This document shows, piece by piece, positions 1 to 15,000 of a stretch of DNA of 64,000 nt. How positions within the stretch are numbered: the first letter of the stretch is position 1; each line of letters opens with the position of its first letter. The notes below the pieces were generated by a model. That model was given only the letters and a program-made list of their open reading frames with translations. It ran no database searches and was not told where the DNA came from. The stretch is from assembly GCA_030248225.1 (NCBI GenBank), contig JASANE010016368.1, positions 1 through 64,000 of the forward strand, read 5' to 3'. This DNA comes from Trileptium ribeirensis. Lineage: Eukaryota; Nematoda; Enoplea; Enoplida; Thoracostomopsidae. Made by a program: the position numbers and the translations under genes.

Positions 1-2214
1 GAATTTTGTTCCTGATGGTATCGATTGGAGCCACATAATATTTGTAAAGCAGCCGTAGCCTAACATATATGCTACAAAATTTAAATAAAAGACCCAGGCT
101 GTACCATTAGGTTTAAGAGCTTTTAATATTATAGGGTGATGAGCCAGTTCCGTGCTTTTACGACGCCAATAGTGAAATTAATTCGAGTAATGACGAACCG
201 ATTTCGTGCACTGGAAAAAGGTAACGTTAATTTTCTAACAACGAGAGCCAGTTATGCTTCAGATTCGACACATCACTGAGTACCGAAACCTATTTTAACC
301 AGCAAATTCATCTGGTTCATTGAATAAGTGTATTTGCTGTGGCTGTTTTACCTTTTCTTGAATTATATAAGATATATTGTTGCAGTTGTAGTGCTGCTGC
401 TTTGTAGTAGGAGTACAATTTCAGGAACACTGCAAAACGTACGGAATTTCATAAAAGCATGGCAAAATCGTTAGAAAACCGAATCCAAAGCTGAGGATGC
501 TCTAGTGAAATTATATTTTTGGCAAGCTTAGCTGTGATGAAACAAATATTGAGTAAATGGCCCTACTGAAGCAGGATTAAATAGAAACAACCGAAATACC
601 ACGAAATTTTAGGTTACAATATGCAAATGCACCATATTATCGACGATGAAAAGGTACATTAAGTTATTCAGAGTCGGATTAAAATTTTATCAGAAATAGT
701 GTGGAGAGTTGCGAAATAAATTTAAGGTGAAAACGGAGTGGCGTAACTCTCGCAATAGGTTTGCCATACTTCCAATGTACACTGTGCGTGCATGGCAAAA
801 AATGAGATAAACCTGCTAGAGTTAAATAAAATGGTGACTTACAGATTGAAACAAATCCGTGCCAAACAGAAAAACGCTAAATTTTCTACCCAAAGGAAAG
901 CTCTATTTTAACCAAGAAAGCTTGTGTCAAGGCATCGAATCAATAGTTGCAAATAGTTTCAAACCACCCAGCTTACACTAATCCTTTTCGATGACTTTAG
1001 AATCTGATTGATCACGAAATTGATATAGTCTCTGAGAGAAAATTCACACAAACGTGACTAGGACATCCAGCATTGCGCAAAGCATGTACAACATAACATA
1101 TGGGTGAACAAACTCGAAGCATCCACAGTGGATGAGACTCTTTCCAGTAAGCAACATATTCGTATAGTTTTCAAAAATTTAGAAACATCCCTAATCGAAA
1201 ATTCTCCGCTTAGATTACACCCATGGCCATTGCCAAGTCACAGGTGAATCCTTCGTTCAACAGTCGTCATCGAGCTAGATAGTTACCCTTTTCCAGGATA
1301 CCGTACAAATAATGGGCTCAAACTGTCCCATCGGTACGTGCGTTGACGTTGACACCGAGTTCGTTCGTCTTTAGAATGTGACAAGTGACCAAAATAGATA
1401 GATATCTATTATCCAACCAGTTTAAGATAAATTTACCAGAGTTGATAAACTATTCACGCTCGTAAAAATTGTGCTATGCGATTGATGCACACCAAACTAA
1501 AACGATGCTACTGGTACAACCAAAGGAGATATAAAACATAAATATCAACGATGACAACGCCATAAAGAAATTCAGTAAAATGATGACCAGACCGCGTCCT
1601 TTCAAAATGCCTCACTTTTCGTCAATCAATCAAAAAAGCCACTCCTAAACCCAGGTACTTTGGCTAAAAGAGAATAGGATACTGGCACGATCGGACCAGC
1701 GAAGGTGCAATACAAACATTGCCTCGAGAGGTACAGTATTGACATTCAGCGTTTGGTCATCGTCGGCGAACGAGTTTTCTTGATCCGAAATCAAAGAGAT
1801 AAATATGACTAAAAGCGAATCAACTATGTATTGCCTGACTTTCCTCGAATTAACCACTGCTGATAACCACTGATAAGATAACACGTTGTTTTGCTAAAAA
1901 TAACTTGTAAGTTTGCAATCAAAACAAAATAATCGCAAAAGTTATAAGTGCTGACTCTTGCCCCGAAATTACCGAGGAGCCGAGTTTAGAGTCGTCGAGG
2001 CATATCATTCTGTTCAGGTTCAAAGGTTGCTCGTGATTTGAAAGATTGAGCTACGAAATGGGGGCCTTACGTTGAACACGAAGAAACAATGCAGTTAACC
2101 GAAAACGAGGTGTAATTGTGAAAATATGAGAAAAAAATGACATGAAGATTACCGTCAGTGAGACCGTGCAAATCATTTCGGATGCAAATAATTCCAGGCT
2201 TTCTTGAATGAGAG
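1..2214. other. no gene recognised
   Basis: AT-rich sequence with stops in all frames and only short ORFs. I see no splice-flanked coding block, RNA gene or mobile-element ends. It may hold upstream exons or the promoter of the coiled-coil gene, but nothing in the sequence shows this. Confidence 0.5.
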
Positions 2215-2224
2215 ATGGGGAATG

Positions 2225-2510
2225 ACCAGTCGACCTTATCGGGTATACCTAGACCCAGGGGTTTACTCTCCCCGGGGTCCTATAATGAATCATACCACGA
2301 AACTAGACACGTGTGCCACCGAAAGGACCAGGCCGAACACCCCGGTAAAGCCCAGCTACGGCCTGCTAAGCTAATTGAGTCCCTGGGTCTTGGTGCGTCG
2401 CTGCGTCTTCATTGATAACCGAGGAAGCCGGGGTCGTAATGGCACCGTTCAGTAGGAAGCCGATGGTGCAACTGGGTAACCGTCTTGGCTATAGGAAGAG
2501 GTTTTTGTTT
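2225..2510. repeat. GC-rich block, probable dispersed-element fragment
   Basis: About 280 bp of clearly higher GC content than the flanking AT-rich DNA, rich in CCCGG/CCGGGG-type words. Similar isolated GC-rich blocks occur at about 16140-16330, 19275-19460, 36710-36960, 50370-50600 and 59650-60010. Their character resembles 5' leaders of RTE-type retroelements, but I could not align them convincingly with each other. The ORFs across it show no recognisable protein. Confidence 0.3.
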
Positions 2511-2920
2511 TTGCTTTGCTTTCGACCAAATCCAATCGAAATTTTTTGCTATAGTACAGCTTTGCCCTTAGTTTGCGTTTATTAATGTAATTTTCTAAGC
2601 TATTATAGTAGTTCTTGTTTCTATAAAATACCGACAAAAATGGATTCGTCCAGACGAGCCTAGCCTATTTATTAACATTTACTCTAAACACCAAGGAACT
2701 CAGCCGACAATTTATGCAATCCTAAACAAAGATTATTGCACTGAGACATACCTGTGGCTACGAATAAGCTTTATCTCAATGAAATTCCAACAATAATTCG
2801 AAACAAAACATGTTTCTACGACTGTCACTGAAGTACGCTATTACTCAATATGGTTTTACATAGTTTCACACTTGGTATGAAAAATTACTGTGCAAGCGGC
2901 ATCGCTTAACGACAGTCAAA

Positions 2921-3094
2921 ATGCAGCAAAATCTCTATTTTAGCCAAGTCCAAAACGAAACGTTGAGATGTTCCCAATCGGTCTTCGTGGACGAACATCG
3001 TGCACAACTAGATGCCTTACTAGCTGAATTTGACGATCAAAAAGCTCAGCTTCAGTATGAATTCAGTCTTAAAGCTCAAGTGTACGAAGAAAAG
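2921..3094 (+). CDS. coiled-coil gene, exon 1 (residues 1-58)
   Basis: Starts at an ATG in an acceptable context (GTCAAAATG) and ends AAG|GTTAGG in phase 0. From about residue 25 it is strongly alpha-helical and rich in Leu, Gln and Glu. The frame is also open upstream to 2864, next to a possible acceptor, so this could be an internal exon and the ATG an internal Met. Confidence 0.7.
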
Positions 3095-6000
3095 GTTAGG
3101 ACCAGACCACTTCGCTTACATAAACCAAAATATAAGACGATGATAGATGTTTTGTTTTAGAAAACAATTCACTACAGAAACAACACTGCATTAGCAAACG
3201 TGCCAATAATTGTTAATTGTATATAATAGTGAGAAACGTAATGTCAACTCAACTTTTTGTACTGTGCATGTTTGCACATGCGTTGTTATTTGATCGCTTT
3301 GCGAAATTTTTAAGAGATCGAGAAACAGCTCCTACCTAGCTACTAGTCCAATGGTTTGCCTGCGAGGTACCCGGGACCGGTTACTTGCGCCGGCTTGAAT
3401 TTGTCATACCAATATGGATCTTAAAGATCGAATGGTAACGTTTTTAACTCTTTTGTAATATTTAATTTATTGAATAAACTAGCAACGCTTATCGGACGAC
3501 GCAACAGCGTATTTTCCAGCTAACAATAAGGCCTCACCAGATAGGTGTGGCACATAATAGTGGATACATTCTGTTACTTTCTCGTATTTTGCGGGATTTA
3601 TGCACAGATTACCTCATACATAAGAAGTTGTTCGGCGGTTTTGTCTTCTGGCTGTACCCCAAACATATATGTTTCGCTGCCAACGTAAACGTTATCATTA
3701 ATGTCTTTAGTTACTAAACAGAACTGTGACTAGTAACTAGTATATCAAATACTCCACGTCGGTGTATCGACCTATGTACTAGTTTTACCTCCAGCTGCAA
3801 CACGCACAAAGGTGTTTGCGGAAATGATAGTGTGCCGAACATTGTTTTTGCACTTTTACACATTTGTGTACTTTGCTTGTAAAAACGAGAGTATACAGTA
3901 GAGAACACAATATATTGATTAGAATCGCAGAAGGTGCTGGGTCTCATGGTTGGTTCTTAACCGGACCATATTAGACGCCTTAGGTCATTGCTATAAGGAC
4001 CTCAGAGAGCACAATGTATTGATTAGAATCGCAGAAGGTGCTGGGACTCATGGTTGGTTCTTAACCGGACCATATTAGACGCCTTAGGTCATTGCTATAA
4101 GGACCTTAGAGAGCACAATGTATTGATTAGAATCGCAGAAGGTGCTGGGACTCATGGTTGATTCTTAACCGGACCATATTAGACGCCTCAGGTCATTGCT
4201 ATAAAGACCTTAGAGAGCACAATGTATTGATTAGAATCGCAGAAGGTGCTGGGACTCATGGTTGGTTCTTAACCGGACCATATTAGACGCCTTAGGTCAT
4301 TGCTATAAGGACCTTAGAGAGCACAATGTATTGATTAGAATCGCAGAAGGTGCTGGGACTCATGGTTGGTTCTGAACCGGACCATATTAGACGCCTCAGG
4401 TCATTGCTATAAGGACCTTAGAGAGCACAATGTATTGATTAGAATCGCAGAAGGTGCTGGGACTCATGGTTGGTTCTTAACCGGACCATATTAGACGCCT
4501 TAGGTCATTGCTATAAGGACCTTAGAGAGCACAATGTATTGATTAGAATCGCAGAAGGTGCCGGGACTCATGGTTGGTTGTTGACCGGACCATATTAGAC
4601 ACCTTAGGTCATTGCTATAAAGACCTTAGAGTGCACAATGTATTGATTAGAACCTCAGAATGTACTAGGACTCATGGTTTGTTCTTAGCCGGACTATATT
4701 ACATGGGGACGCCTTAGGTCATTGCTTTAGGGTCCTTAGAGAGTACAATGTATTGATTAGAAGCGCAGAAAGTGCCAGGACTCATGGCTGGTTCTTAGCC
4801 GGAACATATTTGGCCTGGACGCCTTAGGTCATTCCTGTAGGGATAATACCTGGCGGCATCATCTGCTTTATAGTAAACATAGTCTACGTTTAATGGTGAA
4901 ATATGTTCTAACATAGCAAACTCAGATATGAACACCAAATTGGTATATATATATTAAATTAACTAAAATGCTTAGAAAAGTATATATCTTAAACTTAGAT
5001 TACGGCTACCGCAAATACACTGTATATGTAATATAAGTTTTGGAAAACTATTAAACGACTTTTTTCAACAGATGCTGTCATGAGCATATCATGAACATTT
5101 CTAAAAAAGTTTCAATGAAAGGTCGCACGTGAGATATGAATAGAGAGAGGCATAGGAATTTTTTATTGCATCATATTTTATTCTGTCATAAATTGAGATC
5201 TCTAAGAATATGACAAAAGCGACCAAATAACTATACTATAATTTCTTCATTGATATAATAGTACCGAGATAGAATTGTATTTTCTGTCCACAGGCATGCC
5301 ATATAGGATAAACAATGTTCCGCAGCCGAAAATTTAGAGAGCACTTAGAAAACTATTTCATCCTTATTACAACCAAATGTTAAGAACCTTCCTAGTTGGA
5401 GTTCAGAGTGTAGATTAGGATCCGCGTTAATGTAATTAAATTAGTTCCGAACATTTGTTTCATCCTTATTACAACAAATGTTAAGAACCTTCCTAGTTGG
5501 AGTTCAGAGTGTAGTTTAGAATCCGCGTTAATCTAATTAAATTAGTTCCGAACATTTGTTTCATCCTTATTACAACAAATGTTAAGAACCTTCCTAGTTG
5601 GAGTTCAGAGTGTAGTTTAGGATCCGCGTTAATCTAATTAAATTAGTTCCAACATTTGTTTCATCCTTATTACAACAAATGTTAAGAACCTTCCTAGTTG
5701 GAGCTCAGAGTGTAGTTTAGGATCCGCGTTAATCTAATTAAATTAGTTCCGAACATTTGTTTCATCCTTATTACAACAAATGTTAAGAACCTTCCTAGTT
5801 GGAGTTCAGAGTGTAGTTAGGATCCGCGTTAATCTAATTAAATTAGTTCCGAACATTTGTTTCATCCTTATTACAACAAATGTTAAGAACCTTCCTAGTT
5901 GGAGTTCAGAGTGTAGTTTAGGATCCGCGTTAATCTAATTAAATTAGTTCCGAACATTTGTTTCATCCTTATTACAACAAATGTTAAGAACCTTCCTAGT

Positions 6001-9000
6001 TGGAGTTCAGAGTGTAGTTTAGGATCCGCGTTAATCTAATTAAATTAGTTCCGAACATTTGTTTCATCCTTATTACAACAAATGTTAAGAACCTTCCTAG
6101 TTGGAGTTCAGAGTGTAGTTTAGGATCCGCGTTAATCTAATTAAATTAGTTCCGAAAATTGTTTCATCATTATTACAACAAATGTTAAGAACCTTCCTAG
6201 TTGGAGTTCAGAGTGTAGTTTAGGATCCGCGTTAATCTAATTAAATTAGTTCCGAACATTTGTTTCATCCTTATTACAACAAATGTTAAGAACCTTCCTA
6301 GCTGGAGTTCAGAGTGTAGTTTAGGATCCGCGTTAATCTAATTAAATTAGTTCCGAACATTTGTTTCATCCTTATTACAACAAATGTTAAGAACCTTCCT
6401 AGTTGGAGTTCAGAGTGTAGTTTAGGATCCGCGTTAATCTAATTAAATTAGTTCCGAACATTTGTTTCATCCTTATTACAAAAAATGTTAAGAACCTTCC
6501 TAGTTGGAGTTCAGAGTGTAGTTTAGGATCCGCGTTAATCTAATTAAATTAGTTCCGAACATTTGTTTCATCCTTATTACAACAAATGTTAAGAACCTTC
6601 CTAGTTAGAGTTCAGAGTGTAGTTTAGGATCCGCGTTAATCTAATTAAATTAGTTCCGAACATTTGTTTCATCCTTATTACAACAAATGTTAAGAACCTT
6701 CCTAGTTGGAGTTCAGAGTGTAGTTTAGGATCCGCGTTAATCTAATTAAATTAGTTCCGAACATTTGTTTCATCCTTATTACAACAAATGTTAAGAACCT
6801 TCCTAGTTGGAGTTCAGAGTGTAGTTTAGGATCCGCGTTAATCTAATTAAATTAGTTCCGAACATTTGTTTCATCCTTATTACAACAAATGTCAAGAACC
6901 TTCCTAGTTGGAGTTCAGAGTGTAGTTTAGGATCCGCGTTAATCTAATTAAATTAGTTCCGAACATTTGTTTCATCCTTATTACAACAAATGTTAAGAAC
7001 CTTCCTAGTTGGAGTTCAGAGTGTAGTTTAGGTTCCGCATTAACCTAATTAAATTAGTTCCGAACATTTGCAACCTGGAAAACTTTGTTTTTATAAGCTT
7101 CAGGTGCTTAATTATATTTTCTTGTGTTGCAGTCATCTATAAAAGGTCCACTTTAAAATTGAGCTGTGATAAAATTTTGTTCGGAAAAATTAGTGTTACT
7201 GAAACTTGATTGTACCTTCAAATTAACTGGATATATGCAACTTATTAGCACAAGCAAATTTACAAATTACTGCGTAATTACTGTGTATTAAGCCCAACCA
7301 CCAAAAGAATTACTGGTCGCATCGAATTTAGTAATTCTTTCAACTTTTCAAATGCGTGAATTCTACCAGTAGCACTCAGAAAATTTGTGAAAACTTTTTG
7401 TATTCCCTTTTCAGTTTTATAGTAAATTATCTGTTATAAATAGTATTGAATTGACTTAAAAATGCATTTACTTGTAGGTTGAATATGCAGCACGTTTTAG
7501 TGTACCAAATGACGCAGAATAATATATCTACAATTTGCTTTATGAACTCTTCATACGAATATCTATACCTTTTGCCCACCATTTGATAATAACTACTGAA
7601 AATTAAAAATACTTTCATTAAAATAATTCATAATTTCACCATAGTCTGTGAGAGTGTTTGACCAGAGTATATTTAGCTGAGCTTTCCCTTTGTCAATGTC
7701 AATCGCGTTGAAATATTGCAACAAATCTATACAGAAAGTTGTTTATTCTCTGTTTAAAGACAATAGCTATGTCATTGAAAGAACAAATCAGATGCGTTCT
7801 CTATACTTATTTTAGCAAATGCGTAAAAATTTACAGCTTTGGGTAATCACAGATCAATGGTTTAGGATTTCGTTTGCTATCTTATATCTAGATAGACCAA
7901 CTTGAAACCGCACTCAGAAGTAACGCCGAGCAGGTCGAGCAAGCCCAAGCATCTTGCAGCGATGGCAACAACGGTGAACAATTTCTTATTTCGACCATCG
8001 AAACATTACGAACGATGGTGACACAGCTTGAAGATGAGATTCAAGAGCTCAAGGATAACCAACAAATCAATTATTCCGCTATCTCTTATCAGAACACTCA
8101 GCTAGAAAACGATGCAGAGGCTATAAATGCCGTCTATTCGAAGGTTTGATTCATGAAATCATCCAATATATTTTTTGATAATGTTAGCTACAGTTAACTT
8201 TTACCAATTCAAATGGTGCATCTTCAATTGGGTCATGAAAACCATAGTGCCGAACAAGCTGAATAAATTGGTCTATCCGAAAATACAGCTGAATATACGA
8301 ACGGCAGGAGTATCCGAATATATTGAAAATTTTTACTCAAACCGCAATAAAATTTGTATTTACGGAGACACTCTTTTTAAAGCTGCATAAAGGCTTCACC
8401 AAAAAAGCTTATTTTTTACCATATTTCTATATTTCTCCGCCATAATGCTCAAAGATGCATATTCGAACCGAAATTTGATTCTTGATTTTCCGTATCGTCT
8501 CCGAATCAATTTTTTTCATAGGAAATTTTTCTTTGGAACAGACACAGAAAGGGTAATCCATAATTCTCAAATACATGTAAATGAGAAACTCGGACTGTAC
8601 TTGAAAAAGTACGGAGGGAAACACCTGGAGAGTTTGTTTCACCCAGAACAAAGCCGCAGAACGTGAACAACGTGTAATCCTACAGTATCAAGTTGAACAA
8701 TGATGATCGTGCTTGTGTTTCTTAGTGTAATAATTCAACAATTGATTATTTTAAACCGTTTAGTTCTTAAAATTACACATTTGTTTGGTACGTACATTGC
8801 AAAACGATGCACTAACCGAGTTAGTCTAGCAGCGTACGTTTGTGCGTGCGCTGTTGTTCGCTCATTTTGTGAGGATTCTTAAGGAATTGAAAAACAGCTC
8901 TCTGACATGCTAGTGGATAGCGTACGAAAAACCACCAAAGCGAACAAAGTTCATTCCTCCTTCACCGCCGTAAAAGTGTGTCCAAGGCTTCATGAAATAC

Positions 9001-12000
9001 ACATTAGTTTAAGAATGAAAGGGTTAAGGACGGTGACAAGCTTTTTTCTTTAAAAAAATTGTGTGAAGAATTTAAGATATTTGCCACTTGTAATTATCGC
9101 CTTCAAAAGTGAAAATTAATACGTTGGGACCGCTGCAATACGCTGTGCTAAAAGGTAGAAACGATGTCGTGATATGACTGTGTGACAATAAACATCAATT
9201 CACTGGCTTTATTAAGGAAATCACAGCAAAATTTTGTTTTTGGTGTACAGTACTGTGCTAATTTGTTCTATACTAACGACTATCCAATTTGGGCTAAATG
9301 AATTTTATGGATTTCGAATTTTCTTTTTATAAGTCGCTTTTGCTGCCAGCTTTATTCCAGGAACTCGTTGAAGAAGTGGAATCGTTGAAACTCGAATTAG
9401 ACCGACAACGTGCAGATCAGACGTTGGAAATAGAGAAGTTGTTGTCAACAATTACACGACAGGAGATGATAATTGCTCAGCATGAAGCTACTGCTCAACA
9501 GCAAGAAACTCAATCGAATGCCTCAATTTCAAGTATTGCACGTTTACCGATTTTTAAATTTCATAGTATAATATGCATACAATATTTTGTTCGAAAGTAT
9601 TGTGGTCTGGCACAGTATATATATCAAACTTATAACATGTCGTGTCAACTTTTTTAATTCCGTAACTAAAGCTGCTAATCTCTGAAATGTCAGGAATATT
9701 TTCGGTATCAGATAGTTTTTGCTTTTAGCATTCATGTTTACCTGTCCACACAAAGATATTAAAACTTGATTCCATTAAGGTGACTTTTAAAAGGATTGCA
9801 GGGCATTCGTTTATCAAACATAGGTGTCACCAGGGGCGCCCGCAGGGGTGGGCAAGGGGGGGCACTTGCCCCCCCCTGGAAAATGGAGGTGCGGAAAAAT
9901 CATAAGGGTCCCCCCTTGTGAAAATTTGCCTCCGAAAATCATTTTCAGAGGCACCTTAAAATTAAATTTTAGACAAAAAATGTAAAAATTTTCCCTGCGG
10001 GGCTTGAATCAATGCAAATCAACCTTTTCCATACTGCGAAATTTAACTTTTGGGGAAGCCTAACGGTCGACCTTACCCGTACATACCATAATATGGTGGC
10101 ATAAGCCCATATGAAGTGTAGGCTAGCGCAGTGGATTAAATGATTGATTCAATGATTGATACAGTATTTGCAATCAGTGCAAATGAATCTCATCAACGTG
10201 CAGCTACACATCCAAGAATTACTTAATATTTTTGATGAACATCGTCGAAATGCAGAAAATCGATTCAGAGAAGACATTTTGGCGAAGGCAACTGAAATTG
10301 CGGACCGGCTTAATCTTACGCTTCAACTTCCGCGGCAATGCGGCCGCCAGCAACATCGATCAAACACAGGCGCTGCTACCATCGAAGATTATTTTCGGCA
10401 AAATATGTATATTCCCTACCTCGACTCACTCATTTCGTCACTTCAGGCCCGTTTTTCATCAGCCAGTGGGCCACAGCGTCATCTTTTCAATCTCCAACCG
10501 TCCGCAATGAATAAATTATCTCGCAATGACTTCAAACAAACTGTTCGCGAAATTCACCACTTATATGATATTGACAATTTCGAAATTGAGGCGTCAGGGT
10601 GGTACGATTTCTGGCAGGGCAAGGACGGAAACAACTTTTCAATACCTGAACTGCTTACCTATACGAAGTTTTATCCAGCAATTCGTCAAGCGCTTCACAT
10701 CCTTCTAATTTTGCCTGCGACCACTTGTACTGTCGAACGATCTTTTAGCACTTTGCGGAGAGTCAAAACATGGCTACGGTCGACAATGGGCGAGGAACGT
10801 CTTTCCGGCTTATGTATGTTGAGTGTGCACAGAGGACGAGTGAATACGAAGAAGATTGAGTTCATAAATGGCGTTATTGATTTGTTTGCAACCGATCGAA
10901 GACGGTTGCAATTTCTGTTTCAAGAGTGACTGACAGTGTAAGTCTATTAGGCTGTATAAACTTTGAAGTAGTTTGCAATGTCAATTTCATGTTATATATG
11001 CAGCAACTACTGACGATGTTTTTGGGTGTGGGATGAAACATGCATATCTGAAAACCGTAATTGTGCTGTGAAGTAGAACTGAATTTTAAGCAAAACTTAG
11101 AGAAAGACCGCCAATTTTGTGTTTACAAGTTGCCTTAATGCGGTGCGGTAAACGAGTCTTAAATAAGAAAAAAATTCTTGCCCCCCTCTGGAAAAATTTC
11201 TGCGGGCGCCCTTGGGTGTCACGCTAGACGTGGTTACGGTTACTATAATCTTAAATTGGCACTATAATAACTCTAAGTTAATTTGTAGAAATTTAAAAGC
11301 AAAAATTTATCTATATCCACGATCAAAATGATGTTGATACTTTATCTATTGACATATCTAACCGTATAATCAACGGCTGTATATAACTAGCGTTCATCGC
11401 TTGTCATAGCTGGGACATTTGGCTGCTTTAGCTTTCGCTTTTTTACTTTAACAAGTGTTCATACCGGGTTCTTAAGAAAACATGACACTTTTTGTCATCG
11501 TCACATAAAAGCGTCAGATATAACGCCATTCTCCATTCGCTAGTACTCTCCCCTGAAACCAATGGAGTTAACCCTGTAGGTCGTGATATCATTTGGCGAA
11601 AAATTATCCAAGCTTCTAATTTTTGGGATCATGTTAGAACTTTAATTTTGTCTCGGCCACCTCCCTCTAGGATTTAAATGGGGTAAGATTACCCCAAAAC
11701 TGCAGAGAGTGGGGTCGGAAAATTTTTTCGTAGACGATAACATGACTTTGCCCCAAACCCAATATGGGGAATGGCCGAAAATGATCACGACAATTCCGAC
11801 GCGATTACTTGGTGACGTCTTGATGTCTAGAAATGTTATACTATTCTCCCGCTATCTTATCTTGCCTTTGGTAAATTATGCAATTGATAATGGCTGAGAC
11901 ACTCTGGTGTCCACTTGACTTATATCATCGTAACCTGAATTATGTTGCGATGCTATAAAAGTAAACAAATCTTTTGCAATTACCTGTTAATATAAATCCT

Positions 12001-15000
12001 AGCGTCGGAAAAGGTTCAAATTTAATAAACTTGAAGTACGTTAAGCAGTCGTGCCTTTGATAGAGCAAAACGTGGTGCTGTATACAGTTAAGTTGGTACA
12101 TCGATCGCTAACACCATAGAACAATTCATATTTCGCTGAATACAAACGATTACTTGTTAGAGGTGAAAAGCAGCCGAAACTGTCAGTTCAGCAGAGCCAG
12201 CTTAGCTCCACTACAGTTAGCCCGTTTCAGCTGTAAAGTTTTACCAGGCTCCGGATCACATATGTTCGAAACAATAAAATATGCGATTCCGGATCGGGTC
12301 CGCATTCTCGAGCAAACAACGTAGGAGTATCAAATAAACAGCGTCATTTCTGGAAGGGTCAATGACTCTGTCAACATAACACATTTTAACCCAACCAGTG
12401 AGGTAGCTACATGGCTTAGGGCTTATAATTAATTATAAGCCTGTATTCAAACCCATTATTTTCACATAGTACCGAGAAAAACCAACGCTATTACTTTACT
12501 ATCAACATTGGCCAGTCCCAAAAGTATTCTTCAGATGGGATATCACAAGGTACATTTAGATGGGGTTAAAACTTTTACAGGTCTATTAAGATAACGCATC
12601 GTCTTAGGGGAGGGGGCCCGACACCTTAGCAAGAGGATTATTCCCCCTGCTCAATCTATGAGCAATGTGCGTTTAACGTGGTTATTTTCAGCATATAATT
12701 TCCAATAGCATCGTCTGTATTAATGGGTTTAATTTTAATCGGTCGTTTGTTTGACACAACTTCTCAGACAACGTGGAAATTATTGCCGAAGCCTGAGGAT
12801 GCTATGTATGTCCGAGCAAACATATTCTTACGCATTGTAAATGAACGCGAGACTACTTATTTATAGATAAGCTATTTATGGTTTCGCGGTAGGGAGTGAG
12901 GATGCGTCACTGCTACCATAGGATCCTGTACGGCTAGCTAACCTCCAGATCTAGGCCAAATGGCACAACGATAGCGCCTGGTCTCTCGTCAGAATTCATA
13001 GCGGTTGCTGCGTTCAGGTTGGATTAAGATAGGAAATCATTTCTAAGCGAGTTACTTATGAAATACACCTATATTTAGTCATGGTGATTATGAACCTTTC
13101 AAGTTAGTTTAAACATTTTTTACGCTCACACTCAACCGACCGTGTTTTGATTAGTCCGATATGGTGTTCAGCTAGTCAATGATTATATTTATTGTTCAGG
13201 TGCCAAACGCTCGGAGTTAGATCAAGAAAGCCGAACATCTAACGAATATGCAGTTAATCACGAAATCAGCTGCGAAGCGCAAGAACAAGAAGTGAGACAG
13301 CACCATTCAGAAATAGAAGTAAATTCATTCTAAATGTTTTGTTGTCCAGCAATGTTTTACTTCGTTGTTAAACAAACAAATGTCAGGATGTTGTAAACTG
13401 AAAAGTATCAGATATTAATCACATACCAAATTCAAAGTTGTTCTGTTTTATTGAAATTTGTTACGAATTTCCGGCACTTCGCAAAATAAAATGTATGGTG
13501 AGGTATAGCAAGAATATACGCCAAAAAATATGCAAAATTTTGCCTTTTATTGTTATTGTTATTTTTATTTTGTGTTTTATTGTTTATTTTTGTTTAATTT
13601 TATTGTTTTTTTTGCCTTTTGCATGCCCGAAACACACAGATTGCTCGGTTTGGTCACAAGTACATTTTACTGCATTAAACACAGTATATGTTGAAAGAAT
13701 GGCGCGTGAGCAATACTGAACATCGAACGGGTAATGGCCCTAAGTGTTAGCTTGACTAAAAGAATGAGACTCGAAATTTCTTTCTGGAGAGCTGAGTTAC
13801 GTATTTTTGGACATCCTTGAGACCAGATCGTGCGAAATTGGCACACAAAGCTGAGACAAAATCATAATGGAGCCAGAAATCGTTATATTTCGCAGCATAA
13901 TGGTGTGAATGCTGTATTCCAGTAATATGTGCTACCGCACAATGCGCCATGACCACAAAGAGAGAAGGCAGCATTAGCCCAAAAACGTTCAAAATAAGTG
14001 TTGATAATATTGCTAAACCGTGCACAATTTAATAGGTACTAGCCAGTGTAGTTCTGGGTGGCTAACGATTTATCATGTAAAAAGAGGGCAATGCTGTAGC
14101 CTTATAATTTATTAGTAGCTCTGGTCCAAAGTTTGCATCAACTGGAAAGAATCCGCTCTAAACGTAGAATTTACATACTGCAGTCGGGTGGGTTCAGGTC
14201 GGGTCAGGTCCCGTCTAGATGAATCATTGTCGGGCTTTCTCACAGACCCGATTGTGGTCGCCGGATCAAATCCAGTTATAGCGATGGACCCACGATATTG
14301 TTTCAAAATTTGTTAAAAACACCGCTAAAACGCAGCGCTATCATTTAGGAAATGGCAGGAAGCTAAAGTAAAGCAGTAAAATTAGACTCACTAAATTTTG
14401 TAAAATTTGCCAGAAGCTACCAAAAAATTTCACTGGTATATAACATCTTGGGTACCCATATACCTTGGCTGAAATCCACAGGGTTACCTTCATAATTAGC
14501 AGTTTTTTGCTTTATAGATTGAGAAGGAAGAACCAATGATTGGAAGCAATCGTAAACCTCAATGTTTAGAAGAATCAATTCAGAGTCGGAGTAGTATCAA
14601 TAGTTCTGAGAGTGTGGGCAGTTTGATTGAACACAGCAAAACCGAGCATGAAAGTGATTCGACAGTGAGGTAAAAGTTTGGTTTTGAAAAACAGTTGGCT
14701 ATATATAGCTTCGTTGAAAATATCCAGTTTTCATAAGGTGTACATAGGACGTTAAAAGCAACTTGTAAATATTACGCTCTCTTTTGAAGGATTTGATTAC
14801 AAAAAATGCATATTTTGTTGATGTATATTATATGTTAAAATAGTTTATTGCCTGACTCTCAATTTTCTCAACCGCTAGAATAATAAAACTAAATATGGTA
14901 AATATATTCCTTAAATTTAGAATCGTCGCCCAGTATTGATTTCAGCATTTTTTTCGACCAGTTTACACGAACTTGGACCTATTTCAAGCAATAGTAATGT

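Noticed and set aside
5350..7070. CRISPR-like array
   Set aside because: Units are full-length tandem repeats without unique spacers, in a eukaryotic intron.
13756..14025. 89-codon minus-strand ORF with a hydrophobic start
   Set aside because: No exon signals, and the opposite strand looks like an old repeat; coding not supported.
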